Counted from the stretch's first letter, positions 1-8,001 are shown. The stretch is 64,000 bases of DNA from SIG307 sp964545045 (GCA_964545045.1 CAZJEN010000017.1:1-64000), one strand, 5' to 3'. Made by a program: numbers and translations. Notes: generated by a model not told the origin, from the letters alone.

Positions 1-119
1 AGGCATGATTTATTCACACGAAGTAGAAAAGATGTGCCCGGTAGCACAGGGCGTACATCACGGAGCAGCCCTGTGCTACCGGGCACATCTTTTCTACTTC
101 GTGTGAATAAATCATGCCT
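1..119. repeat. Perfect 51-bp inverted repeat (giant hairpin)
   Basis: Bases 1-51 are the exact reverse complement of 69-119, separated by a 17-nt loop. The arm may extend past the window edge, because position 1 still pairs. It could be the very long terminator hairpin of a gene lying upstream, or an empty example of the kind of hairpin into which the structured elements elsewhere in this window are set. An assembly fold-back artefact is possible, since a perfect palindrome of this size is unusual. Confidence 0.9.
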
Positions 120-422
120 AGACTCCTTTCAATACATCTTGCAATATTAGTGTTCGCATCTTGCGAAGAATGTGATATCTTTAACAAACCACCTCATACG
201 CACCTGCGCACACTCCTTTCCTATTTTCTCACAAAAATGCGATTTCGTCTATACCTTTTTTGTCAAAATTTCAGATTTTCAAAAGAAACGGCACTTTCTA
301 CAATTTCCATCCCTTTCCTTTTCTCCTTTTTTATCAAAATATCAAAAAGAAATTGCGGGATAGGAAATGCTGTGCTAAACTAAACTTAAAGAAAACCCGC
401 GTGCTTAGGTCTGTCGCACTTT
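120..422. other. AT-rich intergenic stretch, possible weak promoter
   Basis: I see no convincing gene here; the open frames are short and of low complexity. A weak sigma-70-like pair, TTGCGG (353-358) and TAAACT (376-381) with a 17-bp spacer, could drive transcription towards the fold-back RNA region and the dCMP deaminase gene. The match is poor, so this is a suggestion only. Confidence 0.3.
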
Positions 423-692
423 GTCGTGCGTCGTCCCTGTTTTCTTGCCTGTCGATAGTCTTTCGGACGGAGCGCAAAACCATAGGATAGCTTCTTTGCT
501 TTTCCCGAAGGGTCGCGCTTTTTGCGTAGTCGAAATCACCTCTTAGCGGTTCTAAGTCTCGAGGACGCTCCCGAGAGACGTTTAGAACCGGTTAGAGGAA
601 GTTTGACGAAGCATTGCGACTTGCAAAGAAAGTATCGCTATGGTTTATCGCTCCGTGCAAGACCCTCGGCAAGAAAACAGGGACAGCACGAC
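423..692 (+). repeat. Large imperfect fold-back upstream of dCMP deaminase
   Basis: Successive segments pair across the whole stretch. Bases 423-429 and 433-449 pair with 686-692 and 668-684, 469-486 with about 638-654, and 539-555 with 582-598. The tip is a hairpin at 556-579. This gives a rod-like structure of about 270 nt ending some 30 nt before the start codon of the dCMP deaminase gene. It lacks the conserved core of the elements at 1.2, 4.3, 18.1 and 31.1 kb. It could be a structured leader, a stand-alone RNA or an inverted-repeat mobile remnant. I could not match it to 6S RNA, SRP RNA or any riboswitch I know. Confidence 0.7.
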
Positions 693-724
693 ATGTACGA
701 CAAACACAACACCTAGGAGGAGCT

Positions 725-1204
725 ATGAAGAAACAGGATTACTTGAAATGGGATGAATACTTTATGGGAATCGCCATGCTTTCCGCTATGCGAAGCAAGG
801 ACCCGAACACCAGTGTAGGTGCCTGCATCGTCAGCCAGGACAACAAGATTCTTTCGGTAGGCTACAACGGCATGCCGGCAGGCTGCTCCGATGACGAATA
901 TCCGTGGGAGCGGGAAGGAAGCGCCTTAGAGACCAAGTACTTCTATGTATGCCACGCAGAGCTGAATGCCATTTTAAACTACACCGGTGTCAACATGCGG
1001 GGTGCCAAAGTCTATACCACCCTGTTCCCGTGTAACGAATGTACCAAAGCCTTAATCCAGACCGGCATTTCCGAGGTTATCTACCACTCGGACAAATACG
1101 CGGAAACCGATTCCGTACGTGCCTCCAAGCGGATGTTTGACTCCGCAGGCGTGACCTATAGAAAGTATCAGCCGATTAACCGTTTGGTGACGATACCGTT
1201 GTAA
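725..1204 (+). CDS. Deoxycytidylate (dCMP) deaminase
   Basis: Predicted zinc enzyme of 159 residues that converts dCMP to dUMP, feeding thymidylate synthesis in the cytoplasm. The zinc signature of the cytidine/deoxycytidylate deaminase family is clear: CHAELNAIL supplies the His ligand and proton-shuttling Glu, and PCNECTKALI supplies the two Cys ligands. Upstream in-frame codons exist, but the start at 725 has an AGGAGG ribosome binding site four bases before it. The length fits the ComEB/dCMP deaminase family. The gene stands alone on the plus strand, preceded by a 270-nt fold-back and followed by a terminator, so it appears to be monocistronic. Confidence 0.93.
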   Translation: MKKQDYLKWDEYFMGIAMLSAMRSKDPNTSVGACIVSQDNKILSVGYNGMPAGCSDDEYPWEREGSALETKYFYVCHAELNAILNYTGVNMRGAKVYTTLFPCNECTKALIQTGISEVIYHSDKYAETDSVRASKRMFDSAGVTYRKYQPINRLVTIPL

Positions 1205-1211
1205 ACTTGTT

Positions 1212-1244
1212 GGGCTGCCCGCGTGATTGTGCGCGTAGCCTTTT
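1212..1244 (+). terminator. Terminator of dCMP deaminase (outer left arm of element A)
   Basis: GGCTGC and a downstream GTAGCC can pair, followed by TTTTTCTG, seven bases after the stop codon. The same sequence is mirrored at 1525-1551, where it terminates the convergent kinase gene. The two terminators are therefore inverted homologues that flank element A. Confidence 0.6.
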
Positions 1245-1519
1245 TCTGTGCTTTTTGACTCACGGCAAGAATCCCTGGGCCGAAGATGTTTTTTCTCTCG
1301 TGATTCGGATATAAGTCTTTCTAATTACTCCGAAAAAGCATTCTATAGAGTGACGCAACCGCCCTGATGCGGCATCCATGCCTTATGGCGGGCTTGCTCA
1401 AACCTCCTGTTTGAGCATTGCTAACCAATAAACGGAGTAATAAGAAAGTCTAATATCCTGCTCAAAGTTCGAAAAATCATCTTCGGCCCAGGGATTCTTT
1501 GCCACTGAAAATGGCACAG

Positions 1520-1551
1520 AAAAAGGCCGCCACAGTCACCTACGGGCAGCC
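1520..1551 (-). terminator. Terminator of the histidine kinase operon
   Basis: On the minus strand GGCTGCC (1545-1551) pairs with GGCGGCC (1525-1531, one G-T wobble), followed by a T-run complementary to 1520-1524. It lies directly after the kinase stop codon. Confidence 0.7.
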
Positions 1552-1558
1552 CATCCTT

Positions 1559-3289
1559 TTACTCCTCCACTTCCTCATATATCAATTTTGGGAATCCCAA
1601 TTCCACCTTGAACAAGTCTCCGTCGGTTTCCACCCGGAAGCTGCCACCCTGCACCTGGGTCAGGTTCTTCGCAATGGCCAGCCCCAGTCCGGAGCCTTCT
1701 GTATTACGGGATGCATCGCCCCTGACAAACCGCTCTGTCAGTTCCTCTGCCGCAACCGACAATTCCGTGGCGGACATATTTTTCAGCTCCGCATAATACC
1801 ATCCCATTTTTTCGAATACCCGGACATACACCCGGCTTCCCGGCATGGCATATTTGCAGATGTTTGAAAACAGATTCTCAAAAATGCGGTAAGTCTTCTG
1901 TCCGTCCACATACACCATACAAGCCTGCTCCGGCATGGTCTGACGTAAGCTGAGATTAGTTTCCGCAAACAGCTCCTCATGCTCCACCGCCGCCTGCTTT
2001 ACCATCTTGACCAAATCCACTTCCGTCTGTTGCAATTCTACGTTATTACTGGCCGCCCGGCTCACCTCAAACAAATCCTCGATTAACACCTTTAAGCGGT
2101 TGGACTTTTTCTCCAGGGTTTCCACATAAGAGGTCCGTTCCTCCTCCGTAATATCCTCCTTCTTAAGCAACTCCACATAGGTCAGAATCGCTGTAAGCGG
2201 TGTCTTTAAATCGTGGGATACATTGGTAATCAGCTCCGTTTTCATACGCTCGCTTTTTACTTCTTCCTCCACCGCCTTGCGGAACCCTTCCTTGATTTGA
2301 GACAGTCCTGTACCGAGAGGCCGGAACACGCCGAAATCCTCTTCTGTCTGTCCTGTCAGATTACCGCTTGCGATTTCTTCAACTTCCCGGGATACCGTAA
2401 GATATCCGTTTTCCGCCTTTTTATACTGCTTATTCAGGAAAAAGAACAAAGCTACCGAATAGGCAATAAGCAGTGGAATTCCCACAAACCAACAGCACAC
2501 ACAAACGAACAAAATCACAAACTGGATCAATACCGCTTTTCGAAGAAGCTTCACCGGACTTTTGGTAAAATCCACCTCCGCCAGTGCGGTTTTCCACCGA
2601 CGCCACAAATTTGCACAAGCCCGGTAAATCAAATACAGTAAACTGTATTCTTTGATATACTCCTTAAAACCGAGGGCAAACAACGGCCGCAAATACCAAA
2701 ACACAAAGAAAAAGTACACTAACAGCGACAGCATCGGAAGCGAACACTCCGCCACATACTCCATTAATGCGACCCAGTTCTCGAAATCCCACATCTGCCA
2801 GGCACTGTAATATCCCAAGGCCTGCGCCCATTCATGAAATACCACCGGCATACAACAAATTGCAAGAACCAAAAGCTCCGCCACATAAGCAATTCCTTTC
2901 CTATGTACACATTCCATGTCCTTCCATATCTTTTTGCTACGTAAAAACTTCACCAAAAGGAACATGCACAAGGCCAGTCCCACAATCAATAATGCCTCAC
3001 CGTACCTTGCCAGAAAAGTTGCCGTTGCCTCACTCATATCAACTCCGAACATAATCGGATTCTTTGAGGTGGTCTTATAATGGACCGGTATTCCGTCAAT
3101 ATATTTGGTATATTCGTAATACGAACTTCCGCTACCGGTATATCCGACGGACTTTGACAGATAGCCCACTGCCTCTTTCGCCACCATGATATACTGCATG
3201 GCAAAAAATCCGGCTGCCGTCACCAACAGTCCCACCACAATTCCAAGAAACCATCTTAACTTATTTTTGTTTTTCGAGCTTGTATCCAA
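1559..3289 (-). CDS. Sensor histidine kinase
   Basis: Membrane histidine kinase of 576 residues, partner of the response regulator that precedes it. Hydrophobic segments lie at about residues 12-33, 96-115, 136-155, 178-200 and 252-285. A HAMP-like linker follows, then the phosphoacceptor motif NVSHDLKTPL with His near residue 359, an N box (FENLFSNICKYA) and an ATP-lid glycine motif (GSGLGLAIAKN). The start is TTG at 3289, inside the last codons of the regulator, with a 29-bp overlap; no strong ribosome site precedes it, which suggests translational coupling. The next Met is inside the first membrane helix and is therefore unlikely. The signal sensed is unknown; the many membrane segments hint at an envelope or small-molecule stimulus. 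Confidence 0.9.
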   Translation of the reverse strand: MDTSSKNKNKLRWFLGIVVGLLVTAAGFFAMQYIMVAKEAVGYLSKSVGYTGSGSSYYEYTKYIDGIPVHYKTTSKNPIMFGVDMSEATATFLARYGEALLIVGLALCMFLLVKFLRSKKIWKDMECVHRKGIAYVAELLVLAICCMPVVFHEWAQALGYYSAWQMWDFENWVALMEYVAECSLPMLSLLVYFFFVFWYLRPLFALGFKEYIKEYSLLYLIYRACANLWRRWKTALAEVDFTKSPVKLLRKAVLIQFVILFVCVCCWFVGIPLLIAYSVALFFFLNKQYKKAENGYLTVSREVEEIASGNLTGQTEEDFGVFRPLGTGLSQIKEGFRKAVEEEVKSERMKTELITNVSHDLKTPLTAILTYVELLKKEDITEEERTSYVETLEKKSNRLKVLIEDLFEVSRAASNNVELQQTEVDLVKMVKQAAVEHEELFAETNLSLRQTMPEQACMVYVDGQKTYRIFENLFSNICKYAMPGSRVYVRVFEKMGWYYAELKNMSATELSVAAEELTERFVRGDASRNTEGSGLGLAIAKNLTQVQGGSFRVETDGDLFKVELGFPKLIYEEVEE

Positions 3290-3956
3290 CGCCCCACACC
3301 ACCTTTACATATTTTGGATTTTTCGGGTTGATTTCGATTTTCTCCCGAAGATTTCTTACATGCACCATGACCGTATCTGTATTCACCGCCCGTTCGTTCC
3401 AGACACTCTCATAAATCTCCTCCGCGGAAAACACTCTCCCCGGATGCTTTATAAGTAACACCAGTATCTTAAACTCCATAGGCGTAAGCTTGACCGGATT
3501 GCCGTCCACCGTCACCTCCACCGTGTCCTCGTCCACTTCCAAGCCGCCTTCCGTATAACGCCGTCCACCTTTCTCCTGCTGCGGCAACCCGAACTTCATA
3601 TAGCGGCGAAGCTGGGAATTTACCCTGGCCATCAGCTCCAAAGGCGTAAACGGCTTTGTTACATAATCATCCGCACCGATGTTCAGTCCCATTACCTTGT
3701 CGGTTTCTTCCGATTTTGCCGAAAGCATAATCACCGGAAAATCATAGGTTTCCCGAAGCCGCATGGTCATGGTAATCCCATCCATTCGCGGCATCATAAT
3801 GTCTACAATAGCAAGATGAATTTCATTTTCTTTCATCAATTCCAAACCACGGATTCCGTCCTCCGCCTTAAGCACCCGATACCCCTGACTTTTCAAAAAT
3901 ATTTCGATTCCGTCTCTGATGTCACGGTCATCCTCGACCACTAATATGTTGTACAT
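3261..3956 (-). CDS. OmpR/PhoB-family response regulator
   Basis: Two-domain transcription regulator of 231 residues. The receiver domain has the acidic pair in VVEDDRD, the phosphoacceptor Asp52 in IVDIMMPRMDG and the conserved Lys in DDYVTKPF. The C-terminal half is a winged-helix DNA-binding domain (LTPMEFKILVLL, then DTVMVHVRNLREKIE). The longer frame was rejected because GGAGG lies six bases before the ATG at 3956. It overlaps the kinase gene by 29 bp. Direct repeats 11 bp apart upstream (4030-4049) are a likely autoregulatory binding site. Confidence 0.93.
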   Translation of the reverse strand: MYNILVVEDDRDIRDGIEIFLKSQGYRVLKAEDGIRGLELMKENEIHLAIVDIMMPRMDGITMTMRLRETYDFPVIMLSAKSEETDKVMGLNIGADDYVTKPFTPLELMARVNSQLRRYMKFGLPQQEKGGRRYTEGGLEVDEDTVEVTVDGNPVKLTPMEFKILVLLIKHPGRVFSAEEIYESVWNERAVNTDTVMVHVRNLREKIEINPKNPKYVKVVWGVGYKLEKQK

Positions 3957-4029
3957 ACCTATCCTCCGTACTTCCCCATACTTCACCTCCATTTTAACAC
4001 ACAAAACCTAAGAAAATCGACAGAAAAAA

Positions 4030-4049
4030 CGAAAGAATTTCGAAAGAAT
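4030..4049 (-). promoter_or_regulatory. Tandem 9-bp direct repeat, likely response-regulator operator
   Basis: CGAAAGAAT occurs at 4030-4038 and again at 4041-4049, an 11-bp step that puts both sites on one DNA face. A further copy lies at 4229-4237. Tandem sites with this spacing are typical of OmpR/PhoB-type regulators. The pair lies about 75-95 bp upstream of the regulator start codon. A TAAAAT-like -10 is present nearer the gene, but no good -35 was seen. Confidence 0.45.
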
Positions 4050-4554
4050 TATGTTCCTCTCGAAAACCAGTCTATCTTCCCGGTACATTTCAGAAAGAAG
4101 AGGGCAAATTATCCAAGCACCGGGAAGGCACTGGTTCACAAAGAATAATGTATCTCCCGAATCAAGTTCCGACTTTCTTTGATGCCTCTACTCTATCAGA
4201 CAAATCGAAAGACCGCCTTCAGAAAAAGCGAAAGAATTTCAAAAGAAAAAAGAAGGGCTGCCCGCCCTTCTTCGAAATACTTTCTTTTTCTGTGCTTTTA
4301 TATTTTGCACGATAGAATCGTCCGCCTTAGAATGTCTTTTCGAACTTTGAGCAGGATATTAGACTTTCTTATTACTCCGCTCATCTGTCAGCAACGCTCA
4401 GACAAGGATGTCTGAGCGAGACCGCCACGCAACATGGAAGTTGCGTCAGGGCGGTTGCGTCGCTCTATTTCACTCTCCCTCGGAGTAATTAGAAAGACTT
4501 ATATCCGTATCACGAGAGAAAAGGCATTCTAAGGCAAATACTGCATGCAGGCTT

Positions 4555-4680
4555 CTTGCTCCGCAATCTCTCACACCTCGCGACGATGTCGCTCGGTCGT
4601 GGGCGCGTTCGCATGATCACGCAACTGCAAGTGAGCAAGCTCACGCAGTTTGCATACATGCTCACTTTGCCTGCACGCAG
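4555..4680. repeat. Dispersed repeat E, copy 1
   Basis: A 43-bp block at 4572-4614 matches 24083-24125 at 41 positions, and ATGCTCACTTTGCCTGCACG at 4658-4677 recurs at 24165-24184 with one change. The block itself contains a hairpin, GCGAC/GTCGC with flanking CAC/GTG pairs. The repeat therefore looks like a structured dispersed intergenic element independent of the A-D family. Confidence 0.8.
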
Positions 4681-4708
4681 AAAAAGAAAGGCCCCGTTCT
4701 TAAACGGG
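4681..4708 (-). terminator. Terminator of the zinc-ribbon gene and nucleoside operon
   Basis: On the minus strand CCCGTT and AACGGG form a six-bp GC-rich stem with a TAAG loop (4693-4708), followed by CCTTTCTTTTTC. It lies 12 bases after the stop codon of the 74-residue gene. Confidence 0.85.
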
Positions 4709-4719
4709 CAGCCTTTCGT

Positions 4720-4944
4720 CTAATCTTTACTAAGTTTCGCCGGGTAATTCGGCAGCTTTCCGTCCACGGCAAAGATGTCGTCGTCAGAAAGTTCTCCCTT
4801 CCCTTCACAAATAATACATTTTGTTTCTCCGTGTCCGCCACAAAAACCGCACACCTTGTTTTTGTGAATGGGATTGATTTTATCTCCGAAGCAAACCACA
4901 CAAACGGAGATTCCTTTTCCCTCGCACTGCGGGCATTTTTTCAT
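4720..4944 (-). CDS. Small DnaJ-like zinc-ribbon protein
   Basis: Protein of 74 residues with four CxxC pairs: CPQC, CVVC, CGFC and CIIC. The first and last are followed by EGKG, and the third by GGHG, as in the CxxCxGxG repeats of the DnaJ zinc domain. Two zinc ions could be bound. The start has GGAAAG upstream. It follows hslO on the same strand after 78 bp, so it may be co-transcribed with that redox chaperone. Short proteins of this kind are common in Clostridia, but I know of no assigned function. A chaperone-adaptor or redox role is only a guess. Confidence 0.75.
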   Translation of the reverse strand: MKKCPQCEGKGISVCVVCFGDKINPIHKNKVCGFCGGHGETKCIICEGKGELSDDDIFAVDGKLPNYPAKLSKD

Positions 4945-5022
4945 TCTCTTTCCTGCCTTTCCTTATTCGTTCTACATTGTTTTCTTCGGTACACACAATG
5001 TTTTCTCTTTTGTATCGTATTG

Positions 5023-5910
5023 TTATCTGCAATTTTGTACCAGTTCTTTTAATTCATCTACAGAAAATGTATAGCTCTTATCACAGAAATGACAATTCAT
5101 GGTAATCGGATCACCGTCTGCAATCATGGCATTCAGCTCCTTTGCACCGATGCTGATTAATGCCTTTTCCACGCGTTCCTTGGAACAGTTACAGTAATAA
5201 GAAGTCGGTATCTTATCCAGAAGCTTTAAGTCAAAGCCTGCAAAAATGTACTCCAAAATCTCCTCCGGAGTCATTCCCTCCTCCAAAAGACCTGACACAG
5301 AGGTTACCTCGGTCAGCTTCTGCTCCAAATGGGAAATCACTTCCTCCGTCGCATCCGGCATCAGCTGGATAATAAAACCGCCTGCCTGTGCCACCGTATT
5401 GTCACGGTTCATAAGTACCCCTAACGCTACAGAAGACGGGGTCTGCTCAGATGTTGCGAAATAAACGGTTAAATCCTCCGCAATCTCACCGGAAATCAGC
5501 TCGGTTTCTCCCACATACGGCTCCTTTAAGCCCAAATCCTTAATGACGCGGAGCATACCCATACCGACAGCGCCGCCGACATCCAGCTTTCCTTCCTTGC
5601 TTGCCGGAAGCATCACCTCCGGCTTCTGCACAAATCCCTTCACGCGGGACATAGAATCTGCTGTAACGGTCATGGAACCAATCGGACCGTCGCCCATTAC
5701 CTGTACCGTCAGCACATCACTCATGCCCTTCATCATGCTACCCATCATGGCCGCTCCCGTAAGGAGACGTCCCAATGCCGCGGTTGCCACCGGACTGGTG
5801 CCGTGAATCTTTCTTGCCTTTTCTACCAAATCTCTTGTGGTTGCCGCAAACACACGAATCTGTCCGTCTGCCGCACTCGCTCTTACAATGTAATCCTGAT
5901 AACTGCTCAT
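5023..5910 (-). CDS. hslO: Redox-regulated chaperone Hsp33
   Basis: Cytoplasmic holdase of 295 residues activated by oxidation. The C-terminal redox switch is intact: CNC in YYCNCSKERV and CHFC in MNCHFCDKSY, the four zinc-binding Cys expected for Hsp33. The N-terminal domain shows the family opening DYIVRASAADGQIRVFAA. Length is typical. Start at 5910 is supported by GAGAGGA upstream. It lies 29 bp downstream of cdd, on the same strand, so it is probably read with the nucleoside salvage genes. In an anaerobe it would protect proteins during oxygen exposure. Confidence 0.96.
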   Translation of the reverse strand: MSSYQDYIVRASAADGQIRVFAATTRDLVEKARKIHGTSPVATAALGRLLTGAAMMGSMMKGMSDVLTVQVMGDGPIGSMTVTADSMSRVKGFVQKPEVMLPASKEGKLDVGGAVGMGMLRVIKDLGLKEPYVGETELISGEIAEDLTVYFATSEQTPSSVALGVLMNRDNTVAQAGGFIIQLMPDATEEVISHLEQKLTEVTSVSGLLEEGMTPEEILEYIFAGFDLKLLDKIPTSYYCNCSKERVEKALISIGAKELNAMIADGDPITMNCHFCDKSYTFSVDELKELVQNCR

Positions 5911-5939
5911 ACAAATCCTCTCTTACTCTTTTTTAGTTT

Positions 5940-6443
5940 CTATTCCAGGTTCTTCCCGGAAAATCCGAAAGGCATCAGTTCCTCCAGTGTATAAATCATA
6001 TAGTCATCCTCGGACCGTGCCAAAATAATCAAAAAGGTCTTCGGGTCACAAAACTCCGTCATCACCTGTCTGCATACCCCGCAAGGCGCACAGAAATCCT
6101 CCAAATCTTCTCCCTTACCGCCTACAATGGCAATAGCAAGAAAGTCCTTCTTTCCTTCGCTGACGGCCTTGAAAAAAGCTGTACGCTCCGCACAATTGGT
6201 CGGCGTATAGGCTGCATTTTCGATATTACAACCACCGATGACTTCATGACTGTTGGTCAGAAGTGCCGCTCCTACTTTAAATCCGGAGTACGGGGCATAG
6301 GCCTTCTTCCGGTACTCCGACGCTACACGAATGAGCCTTCTGCATACCGCATCACTCATGGCATCCGGCAATTTCTTACTCATATCCTGCACCGCAGGAA
6401 CTTTCTTCTCATAGGTCTGTAACTGTGTATTGCTTTCTCCCAT
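5940..6443 (-). CDS. cdd: Cytidine deaminase
   Basis: Converts cytidine and deoxycytidine to uridine and deoxyuridine. Zinc motifs are NCAERTAFF (catalytic Glu, with Cys as first ligand) and CAPCGVCRQVM (the other Cys ligands). AYAPYSGFKVGAAL is the usual nucleoside-binding segment. At 167 residues it carries about 30 extra N-terminal residues compared with the small tetrameric enzymes. AGGCGGTG before the ATG at 6443 supports this start, although internal starts remain possible. The neighbours deoC and deoD mark a deoxynucleoside salvage operon. Confidence 0.95.
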   Translation of the reverse strand: MGESNTQLQTYEKKVPAVQDMSKKLPDAMSDAVCRRLIRVASEYRKKAYAPYSGFKVGAALLTNSHEVIGGCNIENAAYTPTNCAERTAFFKAVSEGKKDFLAIAIVGGKGEDLEDFCAPCGVCRQVMTEFCDPKTFLIILARSEDDYMIYTLEELMPFGFSGKNLE

Positions 6444-6487
6444 ACAATCACCGCCTTTTCATAATTCCACAACCTTCGCGCCCAATA

Positions 6488-7159
6488 TTAATAACCGCCG
6501 GTTACCTTCTCACCGTTGCCCTTTAATATCTTTACAATACGGCTGGTTCCGAGACGTGTCGCTCCCAAAGCAACAAACTTCTCCGCATCCTCCAAAGAAG
6601 AAATGCCGCCGGCCGCCTTCATCTGCACACCCTCGCCGATATGCTTCGCAAACAACTCAATGTCAGCAAAGGTAGCGCCTGCCGTGGAAAATCCAGTGGA
6701 AGTCTTAATAAACTCCGCCCCCGCATCCGTAACCACACGGCACATTTCGATTTTTTCAGCCTCTGTCAAAAGACAGGTCTCGATAATTACCTTTAAAAGC
6801 TTACCACCGCAAGCTTCTTTTACTGCCTTAATCTCTTCCAAAAGGCCGGCAAAGTTTCCTTCCTTTACCATGCCGATATTGATGACCATATCGATTTCGT
6901 CCGCACCGTTTGCCACCGCATCCTTGGTCTCAAAAACCTTTACTGCAGTGGTATTATAACCGTTCGGGAAACCGATGACGGTACATACCGGAAGTTTGTC
7001 TCCCAAGTATTCTTTGGCACGCTTTACAAAAGACGGCGGAATACAAACAGACGCGGTTCCGTAAGCCACTCCGTCATCACAAATCTGTTTTATCTCTTCC
7101 CATGTGGCCGCCTGGTTCAAAAGGGTATGGTCCACATACTTTACAACATTCTTATTCAT
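6488..7159 (-). CDS. deoC: Deoxyribose-phosphate aldolase
   Basis: Splits 2-deoxyribose-5-phosphate into glyceraldehyde-3-phosphate and acetaldehyde, the last step of deoxynucleoside breakdown. The 223-residue protein opens with VKYVDHTLLNQ and has the Schiff-base lysine region KVIIETCLL and the second lysine in AGAEFIKTSTGFS, followed by KAAGGI. AAGGAG precedes the ATG at 7159. It lies 12 bp after deoD and 44 bp before cdd. No phosphopentomutase (deoB) is seen nearby, so that step must be encoded elsewhere. Confidence 0.97.
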   Translation of the reverse strand: MNKNVVKYVDHTLLNQAATWEEIKQICDDGVAYGTASVCIPPSFVKRAKEYLGDKLPVCTVIGFPNGYNTTAVKVFETKDAVANGADEIDMVINIGMVKEGNFAGLLEEIKAVKEACGGKLLKVIIETCLLTEAEKIEMCRVVTDAGAEFIKTSTGFSTAGATFADIELFAKHIGEGVQMKAAGGISSLEDAEKFVALGATRLGTSRIVKILKGNGEKVTGGY

Positions 7160-7171
7160 TAAAACTCTCCT

Positions 7172-7882
7172 TTACGTCAGTTCCAATGCAACCTGCATCA
7201 TCTCATGGAAGCTGTTTTGTCTGTCTTCGGAGGAAAGTGCCTCTCCGGTATATAAGTGATCGGAAATCGTCAGCATGCAAAGGGCTTGCTTACCGGCATA
7301 GGCCGCATTCAGATACAATGCCGCAGCCTCCATCTCCACACAAAGGATACCCATCTTCTTCCAACGATCGTTGAAGGTCGGATCCGCATTATAGAATACA
7401 TCGGAAGATAAAATATTACCTACCGTTACCGGCACCTTCATCTCTTCCGCCACTTCTACCGCACGGCGAAGCAGTTCATAATCCGCAATCGGTGCAATGG
7501 TGCCCGGCAGATTATACTGGTCCGCATAATTGCTGTTGGTGGACGCCCCCATACCGATGACAAGGTCACGAAGCTTTACCTTATCGGAAATGCCGCCTGC
7601 GGAGCCGATACGGATAATCCGGTCCACATCGTAAAAATGATATAATTCATAAGAGTATATCCCAATGGACGGCATACCCATACCACTTCCCATCACGGAT
7701 ACTCTCTTGCCTTTATAAGTTCCGGTATAACCGAACATATTACGCACCGTATTAAAGCAGGTCACATCCTCCAAATAAGTATCTGCGATAAACTTGGCCC
7801 GAAGCGGGTCTCCCGGTAATAAAACAGTCTTTGCGATTTCGCCTTCCTTTGCCGCATTATGGGCGGTCGGTATTGCTGCCAT
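7172..7882 (-). CDS. deoD: Purine nucleoside phosphorylase, DeoD type
   Basis: Phosphorolysis of purine (deoxy)nucleosides to free base and (deoxy)ribose-1-phosphate. Family motifs include LLPGDPLRAKFIA, GSGMGMPSIGIYSYEL (phosphate site), GSAGGI, VEMEAAALY and the catalytic Asp in TISDHLYTGE. Two Met codons are close together. The first, at 7888, would leave only one base after AAGGAG, so the ATG at 7882 is preferred, giving 236 residues. It is the first gene of the deoD-deoC-cdd operon and has its own promoter at 7929-7957. Confidence 0.96.
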   Translation of the reverse strand: MAAIPTAHNAAKEGEIAKTVLLPGDPLRAKFIADTYLEDVTCFNTVRNMFGYTGTYKGKRVSVMGSGMGMPSIGIYSYELYHFYDVDRIIRIGSAGGISDKVKLRDLVIGMGASTNSNYADQYNLPGTIAPIADYELLRRAVEVAEEMKVPVTVGNILSSDVFYNADPTFNDRWKKMGILCVEMEAAALYLNAAYAGKQALCMLTISDHLYTGEALSSEDRQNSFHEMMQVALELT

Positions 7883-7928
7883 GGTCATACTCCTTTCCTG
7901 TCACGTTCCTATTATTTTCAATATAATC

Positions 7929-7957
7929 AGTATAAACGGAATTTGAAATAAAGTCAA
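7929..7957 (-). promoter_or_regulatory. Sigma-70-type promoter of the deoD operon
   Basis: On the minus strand TTGACT (complement of 7952-7957) and TATACT (complement of 7929-7934) are separated by exactly 17 bp. The leader to the deoD start is about 40 nt. Confidence 0.75.
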
Positions 7958-8001
7958 TTCTCCCCGTACAAAAACCACCTTTGATTATTTCCTCCCCACA
8001 C

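Larger units (their letters stand above)
1212..1552. repeat. Fold-back structured element, copy A
   Basis: This 341-bp region folds back on itself. The outermost arms are 1212-1221 with 1543-1552, and a perfect 22-bp arm pairs 1267-1288 with 1478-1499. Inside lies the conserved core, 1307-1458, bounded by a 26-nt stem that pairs GGATATAAGTCTTTCT with AGAAAGTCTAATATCC. The core contains a nine-bp hairpin at 1395-1417 whose loop reads CTCCT on this strand, and a three-way region with CCGCC/GGCGG and GGCAT/ATGCC pairs. Relative to the copies at 4.3, 18.1 and 31.1 kb it is inverted. It sits between two convergent genes and contains no protein-coding gene. Confidence 0.85.
4252..4713. repeat. Fold-back structured element, copy B (with inserted repeat E1)
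   Basis: The conserved core is 4354-4506, bounded by a 26-nt stem with T-T mismatches at the same places as in the other copies. A site-specific arm pairs 4324-4334 with 4525-4535. Outermost, GGGCTGCCCG (4255-4264) is mirrored at 4705-4713. The first internal hairpin (about 4396-4418) has loop AAGGAT, and the second (about 4430-4444) uses GCAAC/GTTGC where the other copies use GGCAT/ATGCC. That is a full compensatory change of the stem. The right arm is longer than in other copies because repeat E1 lies in it. There is no protein gene inside. Confidence 0.85.

Noticed and set aside
423..692. 6S RNA or SRP RNA
   Set aside because: Length and rod shape invited the comparison, but no SRP GGAA-helix motif and no clear central bubble with the 6S layout were found.
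7172..7888. deoD start at 7888
   Set aside because: AAGGAG would be one base from that ATG; the ATG six bases later has normal spacing.
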